This document shows, one piece after another, positions 24,301-36,300 of a DNA stretch of 64,000 nucleotides. A program made the position numbers and the translations under genes. The notes under the pieces were generated by a model. It was given only the letters and a program-made list of their open reading frames with translations. It was not told where the DNA came from and ran no database searches. The stretch lies in contig NC_092635.1 in NCBI RefSeq assembly GCF_039555335.1, positions 70,096,058 through 70,160,057 on the forward strand, given 5' to 3'. Each line of letters opens with the position of its first letter. Within the stretch, counting starts at the first letter, position 1. The stretch comes from Amphiura filiformis (lineage: Eukaryota; Echinodermata; Ophiuroidea; Amphilepidida; Amphiuridae).

Positions 24301-27300
24301 TAAAAACATGGACACAAGTCTGAAAGTTTTGCTACCAAAATCTCACTATCATTTCTTTGCAATTTTATACTCACAAATTCCACCTGTTGTTCTTGTTGAA
24401 CTTTGATATCATGATCGCCAAGGTAATTCATCTGTTCTGCCTCCTGGTTCTTAATTGACATGTGGTAAGAGAGAGAAAACAAAAATAACTAAAGAAACAT
24501 GGATTATAGGCTTTAATAAAAAAAAAGTTTGTTTCTGGTACATGTAGGTGGACTGAAAACCCATATGCATTGTTTTAAATTTTTATTTATTGCACTTATA
24601 TTTAAAGTCAGAATTACACCTCAAATTACTTTGAGCTTTAGGACAAAATGCATGTTGATAATGGGAAACAAACTTCTTTTCCTTATTTGCCATACACTCT
24701 AGTCACAACAATTTTTTTCTTAAATAAAAATGATAAAAAACCTTTCTTGCATTCTATGTACAGGTGAGATTCAGAAGGTCAGAGGTGGAGCAGTCGAGAA
24801 ATAATGAAGATTTGCAAGATGCAATGATAATGTAAAATAGTAACACCTTCACTGGTAACACAAAAGCCAAGAATACATACATATATAGATATGGAAAGCT
24901 ACTAAACACTACATATACTGCACCCAAAAAGTATCCGAACACTTGAAACAAAAGCCATTTCTTAAAGACACTCAAACTAAATTAAATTTTGTTCTGCATG
25001 GATTTTAATATTTGGTACATGTTCGATGAACTTATAGTAATTTGAATAAAAAAGAGAGCTTTCCAAAACTGACAAAAATTTGCGGTAGGCTTTATTGAGC
25101 CTGTAACAATAGGTAGCAGAAATTGCTTTGAAGGAGGAATTATCTAAATTTGTCACTTTTGAAACTCAATCATTTGTCATTCAAATGAGTATAGCTTAGT
25201 GGAATAGAATCGCATCGTGCGAATTTAGAGAATAAGCGATAGAATTTTATTTTGCCTATCCTCTACTGTGTGATAGAGCGACAGGCAGGTCCAATATTTT
25301 GAGTAGTGGATGCCGGGCGCAGCCGGTATCCACTACGATAAAAATATTGGACCTGCCTGTCGCCTATCATAGGTAGAGGATAGGCAAAATAAAAATTCCT
25401 ATCGCTTATTCTCATTCTTAGTCAGTTAAATATTATTTTTAATAACTGTAAACAATTTTTTAAAGCAAAAACTAAGTTACCGTCATAAAACTCCCTCATT
25501 ATAAAATGAACGAAACTTGTTTACAACTTCACGTATTCTGTTGCGCAGACTGCTAGCGCGTCGCGTATTCCGCACTAGTCACGACATTACAGCGCAATAC
25601 ATACGCCGCACCTACAAGCGTGTAACGGCATTATCAAGACGCATGATGACGGGGTCGTCTGCCTGATAAACGGCACCTGAAATCTTGCGATTGTCCAATC
25701 AAAAAAGTGTCTACGAACTAGACCACTCCCACTGACTAAGAAAAGGTAATAAATTACGCAGAACAAAATTTCCCATCTATATACTATTTTAGTTTAGCGT
25801 CTTTTGAGGACAGCGAGAGCAATAATTACTGTTCTCCTACGTGTACTGCTCTCCTTAAATCTGATACAAGAGTGTGTTTTTAGCTCTCCTTAGTGAACCA
25901 TTCTGTCCTTACATTCTATTGTAAATGCTCCAAACAGCTCTCCTTGAAATTCTCCTTGATGGCCTCAGAAGAGCTATTTAATGCTCTCCTAAAAATTTCA
26001 AATGGCAGTCCCTGTATGGCCTTTGTTTGAAGTGTTCGGACACTTTTTGGGTGCAGTAACAAGTATAGTGGCTACAATTGTGTGCAAGAATAAACATACA
26101 GTATATGGTTGAAATATGGAACACGACATATCGAAAGGTTGGTGCAACAAAGCCATACATGTTGCTGCAATAGCTGCCCTGTAGACATTTGACAATTTCT
26201 GCACAATGTACTGCACACAAACAATATGATAACTGGCAGCTATTGCTGCTTTTGCATACCCGGTATATGAGATGGGGTTTAGTGGGGATAGGCTAGTTGT
26301 TTGTGTAACCCAGGGTGCATATCATGTGAGGAAAAATACAGACACAAATAAAAGGCCATTCAATGTTTAACCCATCAACTAATTCTATCACTAAAATCTT
26401 ATCCTCAATAACCCATACCTACTGTTCTACAAATCAACAACCACTGACAGTGTGTATGTGTGTGATGTGGTGGTGGGGGGGGGGGGGGGGCTTATTTAAA
26501 ATGTTCACAGGAACAGATTTCATCAGTTGATAATAGTAACCAAAAGAATAATATTGAGGATGACAATGATGATGACTAATTCAATGATGATAACAATATA
26601 TATGAAGATGATGATAATGATCATCATCATGCTAATAATAAAATGGAAGAAAATCCCTTAGGTCACATTCTCACTACACCTGCTTGATGAAGGGTCAATC
26701 ATTGACTCAATATAATTCCATTGAGTCCATTCACACCTAGTCAGAACGCGAAATAAGTTGTCAATGTACATGTAGTCTCTGACCTAGCATGTCGTACCAA
26801 ATTGCAAATAAGTGATAAGAATGCATTTCCATTCAATGTGGATTGAGTCTACATTGAAAATTTTACATTCAATATCCGGGTAAGTGGATCCAGTCCGATT
26901 CAACATCCCGTTAAGTAGACTCAGTCTAATTTAATATCCGAGTCTAATTCAATATCCGCGTACATGTAAGTGTATCCTGTCCAATTCAACATCCGGGTAA
27001 GTGGGCTCAGTCCGATTCAACATCCGGGTAAGTGTACCCTGTCCAATTCAACATCCGGGTAAGTGGGCTCAGTCCGATTCAACATCCGGGTAAGTGTACC
27101 CTGTCCAATTCAACATCCGGGTAAGTGGACTCGGTCCGATTCAATATCCGGGTAAGTGTACACTGTCCAATTCAACATCCGGGTAATTGAACTAAGTCCG
27201 ATTCAACATCCGGGTAAGTGTATCCTGTCCAATTCAACATCCGGGTAATTGGACTCAGTCCGATTCAACATCCGGGTAAGTGTATCCTGTCCAATTCAAC

Positions 27301-30300
27301 ATCCGGGTAATTGGACTAAGTCCGATTCAACATTGGGGTAAGTGTACACTGTCCAATTTAACATCCGGGTAATTGGACTAAGTCCGATTCAACATCCGGG
27401 TAAGTGTACCCTGTCCAATTCAACATCCGGGTAATTGGACTCAGTCCGATTCAACATCCGGGTAAGTGTATTCTGTCCAATTCAACATCCGGGTAATTGG
27501 ACTAAGTCCGATTCAACATCCGCGTAAGTGTACCCTGTCCAATTCAACATCCGGTAATTGGACTAAGTCCGATTCAACATCCGGGTAAGTGTATCCTGTC
27601 CAATTCAACATCCGGGTAATTGGACTAAGTCCGATTCAACATCCGGGTAAGTGTATCCTGTCCAATTCAACATCCGGTAATTGGACTAAGTCCGATTCAA
27701 CATCCGGGTAAGTGTATCCTGTCCAATTCAACATCCGGTAATTGGACTAAGTCCGATTCAACATCCGGGTAAGTGTATCCTGTTCAATTCAACATCCGGG
27801 TAACTGGACTAAGTCCGATTCAACATCCGGGTAAGTGTATCCTGTCCAATTCAACATCCGTATTTGGACTAAGTCCGATTCAACATCCGGGTAAGTGTAT
27901 TCTGTCCAATTCAACATCCGGGTAATTGGACTAAGTCCGATTCAACATCCGGGTAAGTGTATCCTGTCCAATTCAACATCCGGGTAATTGAACTAAGTCC
28001 GATTCAATATCCGGGTAAGTGTACCCTGTCCAATTCAACATCCGGGTAATTGGACTAAGTCCGATTCAATATCCGGGTAAGTGTACACTGTCCAATTCAA
28101 CATCCGGTAATTGGACTAAGTCCGATTCAACATCCGGGTAAGTGTACACTGTCCAATTCAACATCCGGGTAATTGAACTAAGTCCGATTCAACATCCGGG
28201 TAAGTGTACACTGTCCAATTCAACATCCGTAATTGGACTAAGTCCGATTCAACATCCGCGTAAGTGTACACTGTCCAATTCAACATCCGGGTAATTGAAC
28301 TAAGTCCGATTCAACATCCGGGTAAGTGTACACTGTCCAATTCAACATCCGGGTAATTGGACTAAGTCCGATTCAACATCCGGGTAAGTGTGCCCTGTCA
28401 AAGCCTGGCATTTTCAGGCAATTTTATACCCGGGTATCCGACGCATTTGCAACAAAAAAAAATCAATTTTGGAGTGTCCCTGGACCTAAATGCTAGGATC
28501 ATTCATGGTTGACTTACCAAACAAAAAATATATACAAATTTCCCCCCAGGTAACCTGATGCCGAATTGTGGTACGAAAACCCGCCCGAGAATGCATAGCT
28601 TAACCTTGTCCAATTCAACAACCGGGTAAGTGGATCCGGTCCACATTGGACTCGTTTTTAACATATAGCGTGTGCAGTGAGAATGCAATATCAATGGATC
28701 AGTGAGAACAGGAAGTGACCTCTACAATCCAAGTAAACTTGGTTGTAATGAGAACAATTCTTGGTGGTCTGATGGCACACATGCATCTGTATGTTAACTA
28801 AGTCCGATTCAACATCCGGGTAAGTGTATCCTGTCCAATTCAACATCCGGGTAACTGGACTAAGTCCGATTCAACATCCGGGTAAGTGTACCCTGTCCAA
28901 TTCAACATCCGGTAATTGGACTAAGTCCGATTCAACATCCGGGTAAGTGTATTCTGTCCAATTCAACATCCGGTAATTGGACTAAGTCCGATTCAACATC
29001 CGGGTAAGTGTATCCTGTCCAATTCAACATCCGGGTAATTGAACTAAGTCCGATTCAACATCCGGGTAAGTGTATTCTGTCCAATTCAACATCCGTAATT
29101 GGACTAAGTCCGATTCAACATCCGGGTAAGTGTATCCTGTCCAATTCAACATCCGGGTAATTGAACTAAGTCCTTTTCAACATCCGCGTAAGTGTACCCT
29201 GTCCAATTCAACATCCGGTAATTGAACTAAGTCCGATTCAATATCCGGGTAAGTGTACACTGTCCAATTCAACATCCGGTAATTGGACTAAGTCCGATTC
29301 AACATCGGGTAAGTGTATTCTGTCCAATTCAACACCCGGTAATTGAACTAAGTCCGATTCAACATCCGGGTAAGTGTATTCTGTCCAATTCAACATCCGG
29401 TAATTGGACTAAGTCCGATTCAACATCCGGGTAAGTGTACCCTGTCCAATTCAACATCCGGGTAATTGAACTAAGTCCGATTCAATATCCGGGTAAGTGT
29501 ACCCTGTCCAATTCAACATCCGGGTAATTGAACTAAGTCCGATTCAACATCCGGGTAAGTGTATCCTGTCCAATTCAACATCCGGGTAATTGAACTAAGT
29601 CCGATTCAATATCCGGGTAAGTGTACACTGTCCAATTCAACATCCGGGTAATTGAACTAAGTCCGATTCAACATCCGGGTAAGTGTATCCTGTCCAATTC
29701 AACATCCGGGTAATTGAACTAAGTCCGATTCAATATCCGGGTAAGTGTACCCTGTCCAATTCAACATCCGCGTAATTGGACTAAGTCCGATTCAACATCC
29801 GCGTAAGTGTATTCTGTCCAATTCAACATCCGTAATTGGACTAAGTCCGATTCAACATCCGGGTAAGTGTACCCTGTCCAATTCAACATCCGGTAAGTGG
29901 ACTAGGTCCGATTCAATATCCGGGTAAGTGTACACTGTCCAATTCAACATCCGGGTAATTGAACTAAGTCCGATTCAACATCCGGGTAAGTGTATCCTGT
30001 CCAATTCAACATCCGGGTAATTGAACTAAGTCCGATTCAATATCCGGGTAAGTGTACCCTGTCCAATTCAACATCCGCGTAATTGGACTAAGTCCGATTC
30101 AACATCCGCGTAAGTGTATCCTGTCCAATTCAACATCCGGTAATTGGACTAAGTCCGATTCAACATCCGGGTAAGTGTACACTGTCCAATTCAACATCCC
30201 GGTAATTGAACTAAGTCCGATTCAATATCCGGGTAAGTGTACCCTGTCCAATTCAACATCCGGGTAATTGGACTAAGTCCGATTCAACATCCGGGTAAGT

Positions 30301-33300
30301 GTGCCCTATCTAAGCCTGGCATTTTCAGGCAATTTTATACCCGGGTATCCGACGCATTTGCAACAAACAAAAAAATCAATTTTGGAGTGTCCCTGGACCT
30401 AAATGCTAGGATCATTCATGGTTGACTTACCAAACAAAAAATATAACAATTTCCCCCCAGGTAACCTGATGCCGAATTGTGGTACGAAAACCCGCCCGAG
30501 AATGCATAGCTTAACCTTGTCCAATTCAACAACCGGGTAAGTGGATCCGGTCCACATTGGACTCGTTTTTAACAAATAGGGTGTGCAGTGAGAATGCAAT
30601 ATCAATATGGATCAGTGAGAACAGGGAGTGACTTCTACAATGTAGGTCCGAGTAAACTTGGTTGTAATGAAAACAATTCCTGGCAGTGAGTCTGATGGCA
30701 CACATGCATCTGTATGTTATGGTAAGAAATGTGTTGTGGTAACTAGTATTACACATGGTACACACTTGCCAATCTTGATTTTGAGGTGCAATCACTACAA
30801 TCATACATGTGTTAGTGTTTTATTTGTCCATCAATTTCTGATGGAACTTCAGAAGCATAAATGCAGAAACATGCATTTTACATGGGGTGAAAGGTATGTA
30901 CATTATATGCATGTTTGTGTTCACAGCAGTCAGTCAGGTGTTGTTAGTGCCCCATTACAGAATGATTTCATACCTCATTTTCAAATACAAAAGAGCTTTC
31001 AATTTCTTCATTATTTGCCGACTTCTCATAATCTGAACCTTCGCTTTCTTCGTTATCATTTCCAGGCTTGATATAAAATAATTGTATTATTATTATTATT
31101 TAAACCTCTGCATATTATACGTAAAAACTCCAAAATCAGAGACCTGTTATGGGCATAATTTTGGTTCAACTTGATAAGGCCTACAAAAGTTTGTAAATTG
31201 CCCTTATAACTCCAAAGTTGGGGTCAGTTGGTATTGTTTTTGTTTTTTTAAATATTTTGCCACATCCTGTTAAAAAATGTACCATATTGCATTTGATGAC
31301 AAACAATGATTTCAAAGGTTAGTCAGGCTTGTTTTTTGAATCTGAGTTGTGTGGTAGAAATTACAAACAGGCAAAATATTTTATTAACTTTATACCAATG
31401 AAAATTCAAATACATAGAAAAAGAAACCCCCCAAACAAGACCTGATTTTTGATCAGTTTATAAGGCAATACAAACTTTAAGACCTAAATAATGATGATGA
31501 CAATGATGTTGATGATAATATCAATAATGATAATGATAATGATTATACAAGAGCACCAATGGTGCTGTAGCTCATTTTCCCTAATTAAATATGCAAATTA
31601 GTTAATTAATAATAAAAATGAATGACTACAGGCGTTTGATGGAAGGCATGTGGTGGCAATGCTACATTGAGTCTACATTCATGCCTAGTGAGACTGCAAA
31701 ATATGTTGTTATTGAGGTAGTCTCGGATGTAGGATGTGGTACCAAATTTTGAACATTGATTCTACATTCAATATTTGGGTAAGTGGACTCAGTCCAATTC
31801 AACATTCTGGTAAGCATCTGGGTTATATCCATTCCACACAGTGGACATGTTTTTCTTAGGGTGTGTAGTGAGGATGCAAAATCAATGTGGATCAGTGAGA
31901 ACAGGGACCTCTAGGTCTGAGTAAACCTGGACAGTAAACTTGATTGTAATGTTGTAGTGATAGCATTTCATGGCAGTATGATGGTACTCATGCATCTGAT
32001 GTTCTTTATTGATATACACATAGCCAGAGTCTAGAACCAATCTGATCACTGATCAGTCACTTCCAAATCTGTCCAATTTAAAGTCTGAGTCGGAATTGGG
32101 GAAAATTTCTACATTTGCCGATCTAATGAGCCGATTCATTATTGTAACCCCAAATGAATAGTATTCACGACAGCAATATTTTATTACAAAGGTTGACTGC
32201 TTCAAGGTGACTGTTTGTCCCAGGTAGGTGACACTACATGTAGTTTAAAATGTTTTTTACTCGTAACTATTTTGGCATCAGTCAAAGCAGAAAGGGCAAA
32301 TTATAGAGGGTGCCCTAATTAATTTCTTAAAGAGTGTAGGATGTGTTTTCAGATCGGCAGATTAGTAAGCAAACTGATGGCTGATCAGCAGCTTCAACTC
32401 TAGGGTGGACCAGTTCTTCATTTTACATGGATGGGAGACAAAGTGTTATATTTATTTAAACATTTGTACACAGCAGTCAGGTTTTGTTAGTGCCCCATCA
32501 CAGAATGATTTCATACCTCATTTTCATAATCTGAACTCACACTCTCTTCATTATTTGCAGACTTCTCATAATCTGAACCTTCGCTTTCCTCATTATCGTT
32601 TCCAAGCTTGATGTAAATTAAAGCAATATTATTATTTCATTAGGATAAATTAGAATTCCAAGCCTGTCTAATCACATGTAAATACATGTACTACATTGGA
32701 TGTCTGTTCTTTTACTCTACACATAGACATGTTGTACTCTGCAAATCACATTTTCAGGGACTGCCTTTTGAAGAGAGCGAGAGCATAATTGCACTCCTAG
32801 TGCTCTCCTTAAATCTTAGTGAACTACATACGTGTATTCTGTCCTTACATTCTATTGTAAATGCTCCAAACAGCTCTCCTTGATGGCCTCAGAAGAGCTT
32901 TTTAATGCTCTCCTGAAAATTTCAAATGGCAGTCCCTGGATTTTTTTGAAGTGGTATTTTTATTATAAAAAAAGAATTTCATTTTATAAGACAGGGCACT
33001 GTGCTATTCCAGTTGAAATCCATACATTTATTTTTGTACATCCCTTAAAGCCATAATGTGTGATTTGCTTCACAGCGACGCCCTAAATTTTACTTGTATT
33101 TCAACTTTTTGCATAATTATAATGCCCAGTGGTATACTAAAATACCACGTAAAAGACTAAGCCTGAAGTGCTTTAATAACAGTAAACTTTAACTTTTTGT
33201 GTTAAAACCGGGTCGACCTGGTTTTATTCAGAGTTCAACGATCGAATACTTGCCAGGGGTAGCGTTTTAAGGGGTCTCGGGGTCCAGGACTCCTTGATTT

Positions 33301-36300
33301 GGCAGGTCCCCGTGATTTGGACCCCTTAATTTTGTACGTCTGTGTAGAATTAGATGCCTGGACCCCTTTATTTGCCAATTTGGACCCCTGGACTCGGCAG
33401 GTCACCGCTAACCCTGATACTTGCTAACATGTACCGTGGATGTTAGCTTGCATGTACACACGTCGAGCGCGATGCTCCATGCAGTTACATGTAATACGAT
33501 CAACGAGCATAGTACACGCATTGTAGGCGTGGGAATGAATCGCAATTTAATTTCCTCATTTGTTTGGCTCGAAATTAAAAGGGGATAATGTGATCAGTGA
33601 AAACAAACATTTAAATAAGAATCTATTCGTTATAAATGCAAATCACACATTATTGCTTTAATTAATGGAAGATATGATGATGATCTTCCACACAGGGAGT
33701 GTGAATTTCAAACGGTAAAATCTGTACCCCCTGTGTGGGCAATATAATTGAGGTCATGTCTACTGTAGGGCATGTATGTAATTCAACTGGAACAGCCAAT
33801 TTTGGAAGGTTGCTAAATATTCAGCTTAGATACAATGTACGCTACAGAGAAGTTCAGATCTCTCTCAAGTGCTCTCATGTGCACTCTGTTTAGTCCGACG
33901 AGTAGGACCTGTTTTTTCTTAGTTTACCAACTATACTCTAACTCTGATCGCTCAAGAAAGATTAACCACAAAAGTCCACTAACTGCTCCTCCCGAAAAAA
34001 AAAGGTCCTACAATAAACGTCGCTTGCCCCCCACGTTGGTTGAAAACTGGTCACTGCTTGCAATATGAAACCATGATGTAATCACCCCAAATATGGAATA
34101 ACCCTTCCCAAAGTCACGCCCACTGGATATGGCAGCGACCACCTGTTGTGTATATCACTCATCTATTCTCGGTCAGTGATGGTCTTCCAGGGTCTGTGCC
34201 GATACCAACCTTGGAGCAAGAGCGCAGCACATGTGATCTAGGTTTTATATAGATCAAGTTTACACAATTCAGCCTGCATGCGTGTTTTAAACATTTGATT
34301 TAATTATGTTGTATTTAACCATTTATAATATTGCGATTAAAAAAATCCATTTAACAATATCATGGCCTTTGAATATGTCATGAACTCCGGATGAAAGATA
34401 TAGGCCTATAGAAAAAAAATATAGGCCTATTCACTTTTTGTCAGAATATAAAAACAAGTTGAAATGAATATTTAAAATTTTGTTTCTACTCCCGGTTTCT
34501 ACTGCGAGTTGTTTGCTTCATTATTTTCTTACTTTGTTTGAGAAATGAACATCAACATGTACGAGATAAGATCTTTAGGCCCATGAAAGTCAATTCGAGT
34601 TTATCGTCACTTTTTTTTTCCAGGTTGGTGAGGTGACTTTTTCATTTTTTATTTTTCATTATTTCATCAGATTTCATAATATTGACCTAAAATGCGTGTT
34701 GAGCCAAACTCATACATGTGATTTATAAACATGTTTTTTATATGGGTAAAGAACTAGAAAAGTTTAGAAAAGAGCCTGGTTTTACTTCCAAGTTATGAAT
34801 ATATGTTTTACAATCAAAAATATAGGCCTATGTTTCGCTAGTGAAAACACCGATAGGGCCTACTTTGAAAATAATGAATTATTTTGGCATTTTTGGTTTC
34901 CAAAAAGCTGAGACCATAATACCTAAATTTGTCAGATATAAAAACAAGTTGAAATGAATATTTAAAATGTTGTTTCTACTGCGTAGTTGTTTGCTTCATT
35001 ATTTTCTTACCTTGTTTGAGAAATGAACATCAACATGTACGAGATAAGATCTTTATATAGGCCTATTCACTTTTTGTCAGAATATAAAAATAAGTTGAAA
35101 TGAATATTTAAATTTTGTTTCTACTGCGAGTTGTTCGCTTCATTTTCTTATCTTGTTTGAGAAATGAACATCAACATGTACGAGATATTAAAAGATCTTT
35201 CTTCCATGGTTTGACTACGTCGCTTTTTTTTTTCTAAATTCTGTTTTGCCTTGACCACGACTTCATGAAAGATGGGAAAAAGTGATGAATTTGCGAAGCT
35301 CCTTCCAGAGAAATATTTATGCCTCGTGGGAAATCCGGGCGCGGCAGAAAAGAAAAGAAAAGAAAACACAAATCATCCCGGAAATCATCACTGCATTGCA
35401 CAGAATAGCAAATAATATTGGAAGTCTTTTTCCAATAAAATAATTTTGAAGAATATTTCCAACCCCTGAGAATTTCTTAGAAAACACAAAATAAATCTTG
35501 AAGTTATTTATTGTGTGAAAAGGTATTACAAAATAATGTACCTCATCTAAAAGTCATCTTCCCGCACGCACCTGAGCAATACCGTCATTAAAAATTGGGA
35601 AACCCCATTGATTCTACCACTGTAGCTGCTTTCCCAGGGGTGTTTTGCAGATTTAAGTATGTTTACATTCATTTTCCATCACAATTCTAATTTGATGAGA
35701 ACTAGTAATTAGTCATAATAATTTTAAAACCATCATGGAATTACTTTAATTAAAAATATATAATTATAAATGCATATTTTCCCCATTTTTATAGAATTAT
35801 CGGTAATAATAAAATATATCACCCCCGTCATTTAAATGTAACATTCCAAAACAATTTCCCATTCATATGGTAATTAGAAGTAAACAACTAAACAAGAGGT
35901 CCCTGGACAGAAATAAACAAGCAAAACTAGTGAAAAAAAATTAAAACTAAAATATTTAAAATCCCTACAGGCATAGTTTGGAGGTAGAAATTTTTAAAAC
36001 TGTATTTTGGATATTTTCATAGATTTATTGCCAGTAGTTTGAGGGAAAATGGCGACCCAGAATGGCGACCTGGGCTTCACCGGCTGTCGAACTTTGAAAG
36101 TATTAAATTTGCCAAATCAGGGATCATGCAGCTACTTTTGCCTTATTTTAATACCATGAATACATTTACAGGATCCCTGTCGACACGCAAAGTCCCGGGG
36201 CAAAGTCAACATTTTCAGAGGATTTAAGACCCAAATATCAGTGAATGTCAGGTGAATGTGTGTTAAGCTTATTGAATTAAAAAAATTCTGTAGTTTCAGA

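Larger units (their letters stand above)
33001..33796. mobile_element. 'CTATTCC' MITE split by two nested insertions
   Basis: The left piece (33001-33030, CTATTCCAGTTGAAATCCAT) and right piece (from about 33662 to the end ATTCAACTGGAACAG) belong to one element. It is interrupted by the TTAA element at 33049-33657. Confidence 0.75.

Noticed and set aside
26875..30306. Regular repeats with spacing that might suggest a CRISPR array
   Set aside because: Both half-units are repeats with no variable spacers, there are no cas genes, and the context is an animal intron.
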